Part shown: piece after piece, positions 1-9,620 of the stretch
Layout: the number at the start of each line of letters is the position of its first letter
Numbering within the stretch: position 1 is the first letter of the stretch
Notes under the pieces: model-generated
Told to the model about the DNA's origin: nothing
The model's input: the letters and a program-made list of their open reading frames with translations, nothing else
The model's database searches: none
Made by a program: the position numbers and the translations under genes
Origin: Qipengyuania_B sp965214525
GTDB taxonomy: Bacteria > Pseudomonadota > Alphaproteobacteria > Sphingomonadales > Sphingomonadaceae
DNA length: 64,000 nucleotides
NCBI GenBank assembly: GCA_965214525.1
Contig: OZ243959.1
Span: 2,604,001 to 2,668,000, forward strand
Direction: 5' to 3'

Positions 1-295
1 GGAGCCGGCAAAGATGTCGATCCCTCCGCAGCCGGCTCGCGCACGGGGCAGCTGGAGATTGGCGATGTTGTTCGTCTTTTGCGGGAAGCGCGTCCAGACA
101 TTGCCCATGCTGTAGTAACCCGCCGACTGGCCTTCGAAGGCGGTCGGACCGGTGACGTTCGCCGCTCCGCCCATGTCATCCATGAACCGGTCCATGCTGT
201 CGCCGACGTTTGCCGATGCTGGGGCGGCAGAGCGGGGCGGCGACCATGCTCGTCGCGGCCAGCGCAAGCGCAATGGTTCTGAGCCTAGTAATCAT
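1..295 (-). CDS. traH: TraH, F-type conjugal pilus assembly protein (5' part only, apparent frameshift)
   Basis: TraH is a periplasmic/outer-membrane protein needed for F-pilus assembly. Only the N-terminal part lies in the window; the gene continues past base 1. The minus-strand frame covering 1-190 reads SMDRFMDDMGGAANVTGPTA and later QLPRARAGCGGIDIFAGS, the conserved start of mature TraH. A good signal peptide (MITRLRTIALALAATSMVAA) starts at ATG 295, overlapping the traF stop, but it is in a different frame. Removing one C from either of two C4 runs (221-224 or 234-237 on the plus strand) joins the two into one protein with an ASA cleavage site. Either the gene is broken or the sequence has a homopolymer error. 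Family identity is firm; intactness is not. Confidence 0.8.
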
Positions 296-1095
296 GTCCG
301 GCTTCCTTCGAGGTGAGGAGATAGATGCGGTCCTGCAGCTCGTCGGCCGAGAGCACGCCGTAGCCGATCGGGATCGGGCGCTTGCCGACGCTGTCCCACA
401 GCACCACCGCCGGGGTTATCCCGGGCTCGAGCCCCATGCGCGGCCGCTGACCCTTCTCGACGCTGTAGTCCGGGAAGTGCCGCGACGGCCCGCCATCGGT
501 CGAGATCGCGCGCACGGTGATCCGCCAGCGTGACGCGACCGCCTTGACGATCGGGCTCATGACCTCGCAGGCGCCGCAGGTCTGGGCGAAGAAATAGAAC
601 AGGCCGTAGCGCTCGGAGAGCCGGGCCATAGCGAGGTCGCGCTCGGCCGCGCGGGTATCCTGCCATTGCTTCTTGGCGAGCGCGCCGACGGGACGTTCGA
701 GCGTGTAGTCGAGCGCCGGGTCCTGCCACAGCGCGCGCTGCCAGACGTCGGAGAAGAGCGAGGCGCGGTCGAGCTGTTCGCGCTGGAAGCGGATGTAGGC
801 GGCGACATTATCGGGCGTGGGGCGAAGGATCGCCTGCGCCTTCAACTCGCGCAAGGTCCCCGTGATCGCATCGAGCTCTTCCGCGACACTTGTCGCGGCC
901 TGCGGCTGCGGCTCTGTCTCACGAGGCGCGGGCGCAGGCCTCACACAGTAGAACCAGTAGCCGAGCTTGCGCTCCGTGCAATAGAGCGCGTCGGCCGCGT
1001 CGCTTCCGGGACCTGCGTCCTGAGCCGCCAGCGGGCCAGCCATGAACAAGCCTGCAGCCGCCCAAAGCGCGAAGTTTGATGGCGCTGCGCATCAT
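285..1095 (-). CDS. traF: TraF, F-type pilus assembly protein, thioredoxin-like (apparent frameshift in signal peptide)
   Basis: Periplasmic thioredoxin-fold protein of the F-type transfer apparatus. The thioredoxin-like segment is YGLFYFFAQTCGACEVMSPI with a CGAC pair near residue 157 (counted from a TTG at 1049), after a conserved YC..RKLGYWFYC stretch. The continuous frame has only a TTG start at 1049, inside a hydrophobic signal sequence. The expected ATG at 1095 or 1092, overlapping the traN stop, is one frame away. Dropping one A from the AAA run (TTT at 1075-1077) gives MMRSAINFALWAAAGLFMAG, a normal signal peptide. The gene is therefore slipped by one base or mis-sequenced. It sits between traN and traH, as usual for this system. 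Confidence 0.82.
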
Positions 1096-2819
1096 TGTAC
1101 TTCCCTTGCGTAGTAATCCTGGATTTTCTGCTGGATGAGGGTGCTGGTCTCGAGCTCGTCCGGCAGCCGCGCGGCGTCGGTGAACTCGGCATAGACTTCG
1201 GAGAAATCCATCTGGCTGAGGTCGAGCCGCGCGAACTCGTCGAGCGTGAAACCTGTGCAGGTCTCGGTCTTCGGCTTGCCCCAGGGCTTGGGCAGCTGCC
1301 GCCGGCCCTGCTCCTGCAGGATCCGCGAGAGCTTGGACTCAAAGCAGCAGTAGACCTTCTTCTTGGTCAGACACACGCCGAGGAAGCTGTCGGAGCAATA
1401 GGTGCCGACATAGGCGCACAGCCCTTGCGCATCGCGCTCGTGCAGCAGGACTTCCTCGCGGTCGCAGCCGAGCGCCACGAGCAGGCTGATCCCGGGGATG
1501 AGCGGGAATCCCTTGCCCTTGCAGCAGTTGAGCACGCCGAAGACCTTGGACGAACAGGTGTTGGGGCTGCCGCGAAACAGCGTCAGCGTTTGCGGGTCGA
1601 ATTGCCCGCGCGCCTCGTTCATCGCATGGAGCGCGGTTACCGCGTCCTTGAACTCGTTGTTCGCCTTGCGCTCGATCGTCTCGCACGATCCGTCGATGCA
1701 GTAGACGTCGCCGTCGCAGACATATTGGGTGCCACCTGTTACGCTAGCCGGGAGCGGGCATTCGTAGACGCGCTCCCAGGTCTCGCATGCTTCGTCGCCG
1801 CTTAGGCATTCCTCGCGCACGAAGCGGCAGCTTCCCTGGTCCTCGATTGCCGAGCAGTTGCTGGCGGCGCTGCGGGCGGTGCAGCTATAGCTGCGCTGCC
1901 AGGCCCAGCAAGGCCGGGTGACCGCGATGCCGTCCACCGTGCGGGTCTGCGGATCGCTGTCGGTGCAGATCTCCGCGTCGAGCGTGCACTCGCCGTTGCC
2001 GGCGAAAGTCGCGCACTGGCTTTCGTCCGGCGTAGTGGTGACCACGTTCTCGGCGGTGACTTCGTACGCCGTCTGCCCGGCGATCTGGGCTTCGCAGGTC
2101 AGTTCGGTCAGCGGATCGCCCGGTTCGGCGCACCAGCGATTGGGTCCGCTGCCCGCCCATTGCAGGCACGGTCCGTCGCGCTGGCCGGTAGCGCGGCAGG
2201 CGGCGCCTTCAAAAGCTTTGCAGTCCGGTTCGCCGGACATGTTCGCGCTGCCCGACGAGCTGCACAGATAATGGTAGCGCCGGTGCTGCGTTATGCTGGC
2301 GAGAAGCGGTACCGTGCATTGCCCCGCCGACTGGTCGATCTTGGTTCCTGTATTGCAGGTCGCGGTGTAGGTGCCGGGGGAGGACGACCCCGGTGGCAGC
2401 GGGACACAAGAGCCTTGTTCTCCCGAGATCGCCATGCCGCTGGTGTAATCGAGCGGGGTCTCGCTGATGGTCTGGCTGCGTACGATGATGTCTTTGATTT
2501 CCTGCGGATCGAAGCCCGCGCGATTGGCGATGCTGTCGCGCATTGCCCGATAGCCCTGGTGACCCGTCGCAGCGGCGGCAGCGTTGCTTTCGATCCGGTC
2601 GGGATTGTCGGCGAGCGTCTCCAGCCCGCGTACCGCATTGCGGTCGTAATTGGGCATACGCCTCGCCTCGACCGGCGCCGACGCCGCGTCGCGCGCGCTT
2701 TCGAGCAGGTCGCTTGCTGTCTGCTTGCCGTCGGCCCTGGCCGCCTCGGTGGTCTGGGCGGTGCTCGCGCCCGGCACAGCAAGGATCAGCGCGAGCACAG
2801 CGGCAATCATCCGCGTCAT
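1092..2819 (-). CDS. traN: TraN, mating-pair stabilization protein
   Basis: TraN is the outer-membrane adhesin of F-type conjugation that stabilises donor-recipient contacts. The 575-residue product has a signal peptide (MTRMIAAVLALILAVPGAS, ending near the STAQ site) and a very cysteine-rich body, especially from about residue 130 onwards, with many paired cysteines as is typical of TraN. It is slightly shorter than F-plasmid TraN. Its ATG overlaps the trbC stop (ATGA), and its stop overlaps the expected traF start, so it is translationally coupled. The variable central adhesin region cannot be matched to a receptor from sequence alone. Confidence 0.9.
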   Translation of the reverse strand: MTRMIAAVLALILAVPGASTAQTTEAARADGKQTASDLLESARDAASAPVEARRMPNYDRNAVRGLETLADNPDRIESNAAAAATGHQGYRAMRDSIANRAGFDPQEIKDIIVRSQTISETPLDYTSGMAISGEQGSCVPLPPGSSSPGTYTATCNTGTKIDQSAGQCTVPLLASITQHRRYHYLCSSSGSANMSGEPDCKAFEGAACRATGQRDGPCLQWAGSGPNRWCAEPGDPLTELTCEAQIAGQTAYEVTAENVVTTTPDESQCATFAGNGECTLDAEICTDSDPQTRTVDGIAVTRPCWAWQRSYSCTARSAASNCSAIEDQGSCRFVREECLSGDEACETWERVYECPLPASVTGGTQYVCDGDVYCIDGSCETIERKANNEFKDAVTALHAMNEARGQFDPQTLTLFRGSPNTCSSKVFGVLNCCKGKGFPLIPGISLLVALGCDREEVLLHERDAQGLCAYVGTYCSDSFLGVCLTKKKVYCCFESKLSRILQEQGRRQLPKPWGKPKTETCTGFTLDEFARLDLSQMDFSEVYAEFTDAARLPDELETSTLIQQKIQDYYAREVQ

Positions 2820-3561
2820 GGCCGGTCTCCTTCGAGGCGGGCGAGGTGGAGCCGTGCAAGCGCCGCGCCGGGCCCGCCGCCTCCGGCGAAGGTTTCAAGC
2901 ACATGAGCGACGCTGACATTGCCCGCGATGCGGTCGTGCGGCGGGACTGAACTTATGCAGTCGAACCCGTCGCACGGGCTGAAATCGGTGCTGAGCATGA
3001 CGAAGCTCGGCGCGGCCTTTATGTCGAAGGCGCGAAAGAGCCGCGGATCGATGCCGAGCGAGCCCGCTTCGCTGCCGTCGCTCCAGATCGCCGCGAGGCG
3101 CTTCTTGAAGCCTTCGCTGTCGCCTTGCGGAAACCCGCGCAACACCGTGACCCCGCCCGCGCGGCCCATGTCGCGCACCAGCGCCTTGAGCGCCCCGGGC
3201 GGCATCGACAGCGAAGCGAAAGCGATGAACCGCGGGCCTTCACCCAGCGAAGCCGCCTCGGCCTGCGCCTGGGCTCGAACCATGGCGTCGAAGTCGAGCG
3301 TATCCTCGGTGAGATCGGTGCCGACGCTTCGGGCATAGGCCGCACGGTTGGCCTGCGCGGCATCTTGCGTGCTGCGTGCATCCTCGGCGAGCACGTCTGC
3401 CCGCTCGCGCACCGCGGTGGCAAGCGCTTCGGCATCGCCGGCGTGCTCGGAGGCGCGCGCGCGGATCGCATCGAGATCGAGGTCGTCCGATGCGCTCTGC
3501 GCGAGCGCCAGGCCGCCAATCGAAAGGGCGAGGACAAGCGGGATAAGGAGGAGGGGCTTGT

Positions 3562-3565
<4 letters not shown>
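2816..3565 (-). CDS. trbC: TrbC, F-type pilin assembly protein
   Basis: Periplasmic protein required for F-pilus assembly, 249 residues. It has a signal peptide (MNKPLLLIPLVLALSIGGLA), then an alanine/glutamate-rich helical stretch, then the conserved domain starting near FIAFASLSMPPGALKALVRD and continuing with VTVLRGF and APSFVMLSTD. The start at 3565 overlaps the traU stop by 4 bases (ATGA). A longer in-frame opening upstream exists only as a shadow of traU. Order traU-trbC-traN matches F-type operons. Confidence 0.88.
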
Positions 3566-4571
<1,006 letters not shown>

Positions 4572-4575
<4 letters not shown>

Positions 4576-5204
4576 CGCGCCGTCTCCTTCTTCGCGGGAA
4601 GCGCGATCTCGCTCACCGCGAGCAGTCGGCCCTGCTGGCGCACGCGCGCGGGCACGGCCCTGATCCCGAAGCGCTCGGTGAGCTTGCCGCCCTGGTCGAA
4701 ATAGAAGCGGCGCTGGCGGGCCTTCATCAGCTCGAGCGGTGCGCCGCTGACCAGGATCAGCTTGGCCTGGCGATCCTGTTTGAGCGCCCAGGCGACCTGC
4801 GCCGGGTCGTCGCCGTCGAGGAACAGGAGGTCGGCGCGCAAGCTCACGCTGTCGAGTGGGTTGACCCTGGTTCCCGCGGCATGGATCAGCTCGCCCTTCG
4901 CGCCCCTGATATCGGCGGCGAGCGTGATCGTCGGATCGAACGACCAGCTGCGATCGTCGATCGCGCGCGCGATCCCCGCAACCGGGTCCGGGCGATTGAC
5001 GCGCGCCAGGGTGCGGCGCTTCAACCGGTCGTTGAGCTTCGCGGTTTCGCCCGACTTTTCCATCGCGACGAGGCGCGACTGGATCTGTTCGAGCAGATCG
5101 CGCTCGATCACCGGAAAGACCGCGCCTTGCTGGCCGAAGTCGCGCGCCTGCGCGCCAACCGGCAAAGCAAGAGCGATTGTCAGGACAAGCGGGAGCCGGA
5201 TCAC
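4572..5204 (-). CDS. traW: TraW, type-F conjugative transfer protein
   Basis: Periplasmic TraW (210 residues) works with TraU and TrbC in pilus assembly. It begins with a signal peptide (MIRLPLVLTIALALPVGAQA) followed by the typical ARDFGQQGAVFPVIERDLLEQI stretch. Later come NPLDSVSLRADLLFLDGDDP and a C-terminal FYFDQGGKLTERFGIRAVPA segment, all characteristic of the family. It overlaps its neighbours by 4 bases on both sides. Confidence 0.9.
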
Positions 5205-5710
5205 AGGATCGCCCTCCCGCTGCCGAGGATCTGTCCTGCGCAGACGAAGCCGATCGCGCCGTAGCGGCTGTCGAGTCCGCGCGGATGATCGGTGCCGGTG
5301 TAGTAGCAGTTTGCAGGGATCGTCCCGGCGGGACCGCGCGTCAGCGGAACGCCGAGGCGGGTCTTGTTGAGGCGCGTCGCAACCTTCTTGCCGTTGATGC
5401 GGACATCCATGCCGTGATGGCTCACGACATCGCCGGGCAGACCGAGCACGCGCTTACCGAACATCTGTGGATCGGGCCCGAAATGCCTTTCGACCAGCAC
5501 GTTCGGCGGCGGCTCGAAGAAGATCAGGCTGCCGCGTTCGATCGGCGCGCGCTTGTCCAGCCAGAACGCCCAATTGGGCAGGCTGGGGCTCGCGTTCAGC
5601 AGCAGGGCGTGGTCCTTGCTGAAGGCGTCGAGCGGCGCCCAGGCCAGCGGCAAGGCGCACAGCGCGCAAAGGATCAGCGGGCGGCGCCAGTGAATGGAGG
5701 GACGCTTCAT
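5201..5710 (-). CDS. TraF-type S26 signal peptidase of the conjugation system
   Basis: A 169-residue S26-family peptidase related to RP4 TraF and often found in sphingomonad F-type tra operons, where it is thought to process pilin or other transfer proteins. One N-terminal hydrophobic segment (LILCALCALPLAWAP) is followed by LLLNASPSLPNWAFW, containing the likely catalytic serine, and FGKRVLGLPGDVVSHHGMDV, containing the general-base lysine, then a conserved GTDHPRGLDSRYGAIG box. The start chosen at 5710 overlaps the trbI stop (ATGA). The role in pilin maturation is inference from family and position. Confidence 0.85.
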   Translation of the reverse strand: MKRPSIHWRRPLILCALCALPLAWAPLDAFSKDHALLLNASPSLPNWAFWLDKRAPIERGSLIFFEPPPNVLVERHFGPDPQMFGKRVLGLPGDVVSHHGMDVRINGKKVATRLNKTRLGVPLTRGPAGTIPANCYYTGTDHPRGLDSRYGAIGFVCAGQILGSGRAIL

Positions 5711-6087
5711 CGGCGCGGCTCCTGCTGGAGCTTTGCGGCAATCCGTTGCTCGAGCTCGGGTGTCGCATCCTCGGCCGCGCCCGCGAGCACCGCCTCGGCA
5801 ACCAGCACGACCCGTCCGTCGCGGCCCATTTCGGCGACCGACGCTTCGGCGGCCTTCAGATAGGCAAGGCTCGCCGCCTGCACCGCCTGCGGCTCGGCAT
5901 CGGCGCGCGCGGCTTCGTCGACGAACTTGCCGATGGTCTCGGCGAGTCGGACGGTAACGATCCGGGGCGGTGGGTTCTCGGTCACCGCGCGCGTGATCCA
6001 CGCGGCCCAGAGCAGCGCAGCGGCAAGGCCGAGCGTCGCGAGGATTCCGAGTACCAGCCTGGGGTGGGGGAGCCGCAATCTAGTCAT
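5707..6087 (-). CDS. trbI: TrbI, small inner-membrane protein of F-type transfer
   Basis: A 126-residue protein with one N-terminal membrane helix (LVLGILATLGLAAALLWAAW), then VTVRLAETIGKFVDEAAR and an alanine-rich coiled region (VQAASLAYLKAAEASVAEMG). Size and topology fit F-type TrbI, which influences pilus extension and retraction. The ATG at 6087 lies inside the end of the preceding gene (8-base overlap), and the stop overlaps the peptidase start. Confidence 0.75.
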   Translation of the reverse strand: MTRLRLPHPRLVLGILATLGLAAALLWAAWITRAVTENPPPRIVTVRLAETIGKFVDEAARADAEPQAVQAASLAYLKAAEASVAEMGRDGRVVLVAEAVLAGAAEDATPELEQRIAAKLQQEPRR

Positions 6088-6472
6088 GACGCTTGTCTCC
6101 TTCGGCGAGACGGCGCTCGAGCCGCCGGAGGAAGGCCGGCAGGCGGAAGAGGGCGTAGCCGCCCGCGGCGAACAGGAACGCGTGCTTGAGGTCCTGGCTG
6201 AACAGATGCCGGGCGACGGGCTCGGCGAGCCGGTAGTGATCGGCAAGGTTGCCGAGCTGCGCGAACAGCAGTCCGAGATCCCACCCTGCGAGGAACAGGA
6301 ACGCGAACAGCGGCAGGCCGAGCACGACGAGCACGATGTTCATCGCAAATCCCGCCGCCTCGATCAGAACGAGGCAGGTGCCCTGCGCCAGCGACCTCGT
6401 GTCGATCTGCCTCGCCCGGCTTTGCCCGCTTGCAATGCGATCGACCGGCGTTTCGTAGTCGAGGGCCATCAT
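6080..6472 (-). CDS. Small integral membrane protein in the tra operon, function unknown
   Basis: A 130-residue protein with a polar N-terminus (MMALDYETPVDRIAS) and hydrophobic segments around AAGFAMNIVLVVLGLPLFAF and FLFLAGWDLGLLFAQ, plus a weaker one near HAFLFAAGGYALF, ending in a basic tail. It does not match a named F-type Tra protein that I recognise. It lies between traC and trbI with overlaps on both sides (ATGA with traC), so it is almost certainly co-translated with the transfer genes. An accessory inner-membrane component is a reasonable guess only. Confidence 0.7.
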   Translation of the reverse strand: MMALDYETPVDRIASGQSRARQIDTRSLAQGTCLVLIEAAGFAMNIVLVVLGLPLFAFLFLAGWDLGLLFAQLGNLADHYRLAEPVARHLFSQDLKHAFLFAAGGYALFRLPAFLRRLERRLAEGDKRHD

Positions 6473-9030
6473 GCGGCTCCTCGGGCCGAGCCGGCGATGC
6501 CCGCGACATGGCCGATCGCCTTGTCGAGCGGCATGCCGTCGGCGACATGCTTGTGGATCGCGGCATAGGTGTCGGGATCGGACGAGAAGATCGTCGCCGA
6601 GAACGGGTCGAGCACGAGCCGGCCGACCGCCTCGATCTCTGGCCCCTTGATGTAGACTTCGCTGTATTCGGTGCCCGAGCGCTTGAGACTGCGGATTAGC
6701 GTCTCGGTGCGGTCGTCCATGTCGAGCCGCGCTTCCTTGCGGAAATCGGCGATTGTTTCGGCCTTCTGCTGGAGCACCAGCATCCAGTCGCTGTTCTCGA
6801 GCGCGGCGCGCGCGCCGTCCGACTTGTAGTAGTCGTTGAGGGATTGCGTGGCGGTCGCGAGCGCCCCTCCGTACTTGCGCGCGGTGCGGGCATAGGTCTC
6901 GACGAACTCGCCCATCGAACCGCCCTTGAGCATGGCCCAGGCTTCGTCGATCAGCAGCAGCTTCTTCGTCGATCGCGAAGAGCGGGTCATCGCCTGACCG
7001 GTCATGAACATGATCGCTGAGAGGACCACGCTCCGCAGCTCCTCGCGTGAGGCAAGATCGCTCATCTCGAAGACCGTGAAATCGTCCTCGAAGGCAAAGC
7101 TCGCCTTGCCGGAAAAGAACCCGCCATAGCTGCCGCCGCGGCAGAACGGACCGATCGCGGTCGCGAGCTCCCTGCCGGCCTCGTTTGTTGTCGAGTGGAG
7201 CGCATGCGCGACATCGTCGATGCTGCCGCCGCTGCCGAGGCTGTCCCAGACCTGTGTGATCGCGCGGTCGATCAGGCCGCGCTCGGTATCGCTCGGCGCC
7301 GTGCTTGGACGCGCCATCTGCCCGACGATCGCCTTGATCATCGCGAAGCAGTCGAGCCGGTAATCCTCGTCGCTTTGGGCGCGGGCATCGTCGACCATCG
7401 AGAAAGGGTTCAACGAGAAGCCCGAGCGAAGAGTGAACTCGACGAAGCGCCCGCCCTGGAGCTTGACCGAGTGCTCGAAGCTGCGGCCATCGTCGATCAC
7501 CACGACCTTGGCGCCCGCGCCCCGCAGCGCCGCGCACAGTTCCTGCAGCAGTACCGACTTGCCCGAGCCCGATTTGCCGCAGATGGCGATGTTGTGGTTG
7601 CCCGCGCGGTTCTCGAACGGCGACCAGAAGAAGGGCTGGCCGCGCCGGCCGACGAGCAGCAGATGCGGAATGTCGCTACCGAGATACTCGCCCTGCATCG
7701 GCGCGATGTTCGCCGCGGTGGTCGAGAGCATGGTCTTGAGGCGCTTCAATCTCGTCATGTCGCTTGCCAGACCGTCGGCGAGGCTGAGCGGGAAAGCGGC
7801 GATCAGTCCCTGGAGCTGGAGGAAGCGCTCGTCGGCGAGGTCCCAGCCCGCCGCCTTGTAGATTGCCTTGACCACGCGCTCGTGCGTGTCGCCCTGGCCG
7901 AGCGGCGAGATCGTGGTCAGGCCGTAGAACAGCTTGACCAGCTTTTTGCCCGCCTGGAGCTCGGCCTGGACATGGCGCCATTCGGCCGATTGCTCGCCGA
8001 GCCTCGGCAGGAAGCGCGCGCTCTTCGTATCCGAGAGGCTGGTCGTGCGCATGAACTTGTAGCCTGCGCGCGCGGCGGCCGCTTCCTGGTCGGGATAGAC
8101 GAGGCACAGCATGTTCGCGGTGGGGCACGGGAAGCGCAGCTTGTCGGTAAACATGTCGCCGATGAGGCGCGCGCATTCCCACGGCGCCCAGCGCTCGGGC
8201 GTAGAGCGCACGGCATAGTGCCGCAGATCGAAACGATCGGGATAGCATTCGCCGATCTGCGGCACGCCATCGCGGTCGCGGCCGGTCTCGCGGAAGCGCT
8301 CGGTGCGCAGGATCAGCCGGTCGTCCGCGACTTCGAGTTCGATGTCGCGGCGGATCGCCTGGACGTCGAGCGTCTCGTGGCGGTTCCAATCTATCCGGTC
8401 GGGCTCGCGCGCGGTGGTCGGCGAGGTCAGCTCATCGATCAGCGACAGGAGGCCGTGCGGCTCGAGGCTCGCCGCGTGCAATCCCAGCGAATGGAGCATG
8501 CCGAGCAGGCCCTCGCGGCATTCGGTGAGTTCCGCATCGCTCACATTACCCGGCACGGGAACGCCCAGCGACAGGATCAGCCGGGTGGCGCGCGCGTGGA
8601 ACGGCGCGTGCGCGGAGCCCGATTGCCAGACCAGATCGTACAGACGCTGCGTGCGTGCCCGCGCGATCGCCTCGTAGATCCCGCCCTGCTCGTAACGCGG
8701 CGCGAACCAGGGACCGACCACCGCACCGATCCTGGGCGAAGCGAAATTGAGCACCTGCAGGCAGGCGCCCGCCGGCATCCCTTCGGAGAAGAACTGCCCA
8801 AGGATCTCGCCGGTGCGCTCGTCCGCGCCCACCAGCGGGGTCACTTCGAGCACGAAACCCTTCGACGCGCGGTTGCGGTAGAGGCCGGTGCGCTCGTCAT
8901 AGACCCGGTAGGGCAGCCAGTCCGACAGCATGTCGAGCATCAGCGGCGTGCGGGCATGCTCCGCGCGGTCGGTGTCGGCGAACAGGCCGGAGAGCACCGC
9001 GTCGCGCGCGGCGCCAAGCGAAAAGCTCAC
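6469..9030 (-). CDS. traC: TraC, conjugation ATPase (VirB4-like)
   Basis: Cytoplasmic ATPase that energises pilus assembly, homologous to VirB4. The 853-residue product has the TraC N-terminal domain (LPYRVYDERTGLYRN, SKGFVLEVTPLVGADERTGE), a Walker A motif CGKSGSGKSVLLQEL near residue 482, and a Walker B region KLLLIDEAWAMLKGG near 690. After these come ATQSLNDYY and, near the C-terminus, YSEVYIKGPE. The length is the family norm. It overlaps traV upstream and the small membrane gene downstream. A long open frame on the opposite strand is only codon-bias shadow. Confidence 0.95.
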   Translation of the reverse strand: MSFSLGAARDAVLSGLFADTDRAEHARTPLMLDMLSDWLPYRVYDERTGLYRNRASKGFVLEVTPLVGADERTGEILGQFFSEGMPAGACLQVLNFASPRIGAVVGPWFAPRYEQGGIYEAIARARTQRLYDLVWQSGSAHAPFHARATRLILSLGVPVPGNVSDAELTECREGLLGMLHSLGLHAASLEPHGLLSLIDELTSPTTAREPDRIDWNRHETLDVQAIRRDIELEVADDRLILRTERFRETGRDRDGVPQIGECYPDRFDLRHYAVRSTPERWAPWECARLIGDMFTDKLRFPCPTANMLCLVYPDQEAAAARAGYKFMRTTSLSDTKSARFLPRLGEQSAEWRHVQAELQAGKKLVKLFYGLTTISPLGQGDTHERVVKAIYKAAGWDLADERFLQLQGLIAAFPLSLADGLASDMTRLKRLKTMLSTTAANIAPMQGEYLGSDIPHLLLVGRRGQPFFWSPFENRAGNHNIAICGKSGSGKSVLLQELCAALRGAGAKVVVIDDGRSFEHSVKLQGGRFVEFTLRSGFSLNPFSMVDDARAQSDEDYRLDCFAMIKAIVGQMARPSTAPSDTERGLIDRAITQVWDSLGSGGSIDDVAHALHSTTNEAGRELATAIGPFCRGGSYGGFFSGKASFAFEDDFTVFEMSDLASREELRSVVLSAIMFMTGQAMTRSSRSTKKLLLIDEAWAMLKGGSMGEFVETYARTARKYGGALATATQSLNDYYKSDGARAALENSDWMLVLQQKAETIADFRKEARLDMDDRTETLIRSLKRSGTEYSEVYIKGPEIEAVGRLVLDPFSATIFSSDPDTYAAIHKHVADGMPLDKAIGHVAGIAGSARGAA

Positions 9031-9620
9031 TGCTGGTCTCCTTGTTCTGTGGCTGGTTGGACAAGCGGATGGGGCACCCGGCCGGGGGAGGCGTTACGAC
9101 CGGGTGCCCCGGGGTCCGGCGCATGGGCGCCGGGTATCGCCGGACCGGGCTGCGAGGGGAGGAACAGCTGGTCCGGCAATTCGGGGAAGTTGGGATTTTG
9201 GGAATTCTCGGGTTTGGGCGCGCGGGCGACCGCCTGGCCGATGGCGTGCAGCAGCTCGCCGGTTCCACTCGGCTGCCGCCAACTCGCGCCGGCCGGCTCG
9301 GGCAGTACGGCCTGGACCACGCGGGCCTCGTGCTCGCGCCCGGCTTCGTCGCGGAAGGCGGCGATGACGATCTGCAGGCGGCGCAGGGTCGGCTCCAGCA
9401 GCATGCCCGCCGCGCCGCGCGCCGCTGCGCTTGCAGTGTGACGTGCGCCCGGAGCTTCGGCGTGGATCGCCGCATCGTCGATCATGGAAGTCGGCGCGCA
9501 GCTGCCCTCCGCTGCGCGGCAGGCGAAGTCGCCCTCGACATTGCCGCCAAGGGTGGCGCAGCCGGCGAGCAGCGGTGCCGCGACGATCCCGCTGGCGAGA
9601 TTGCGAAAGGCCGCGCTCAT
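9027..9620 (-). CDS. traV: TraV, outer-membrane lipoprotein of the transfer channel
   Basis: TraV is the VirB7-like lipoprotein that anchors TraK and TraB at the outer membrane. The 197-residue product starts with a lipoprotein signal ending in LLAGCATLGGNVEGDFACRA, where the LAGC lipobox fixes the acylated cysteine near residue 20. Two further cysteines (FAC, GSC) follow, as is usual in TraV. The C-terminal half is proline-rich. It overlaps the dsbC-like gene upstream and traC downstream. Confidence 0.88.
   Translation of the reverse strand: MSAAFRNLASGIVAAPLLAGCATLGGNVEGDFACRAAEGSCAPTSMIDDAAIHAEAPGARHTASAAARGAAGMLLEPTLRRLQIVIAAFRDEAGREHEARVVQAVLPEPAGASWRQPSGTGELLHAIGQAVARAPKPENSQNPNFPELPDQLFLPSQPGPAIPGAHAPDPGAPGRNASPGRVPHPLVQPATEQGDQQ

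Noticed and set aside
7195..9441. A long open frame on the plus strand opposite traC
   Set aside because: High-GC codon bias opens antisense frames; traC with its Walker motifs explains the region, and the antisense product has no recognisable domain.
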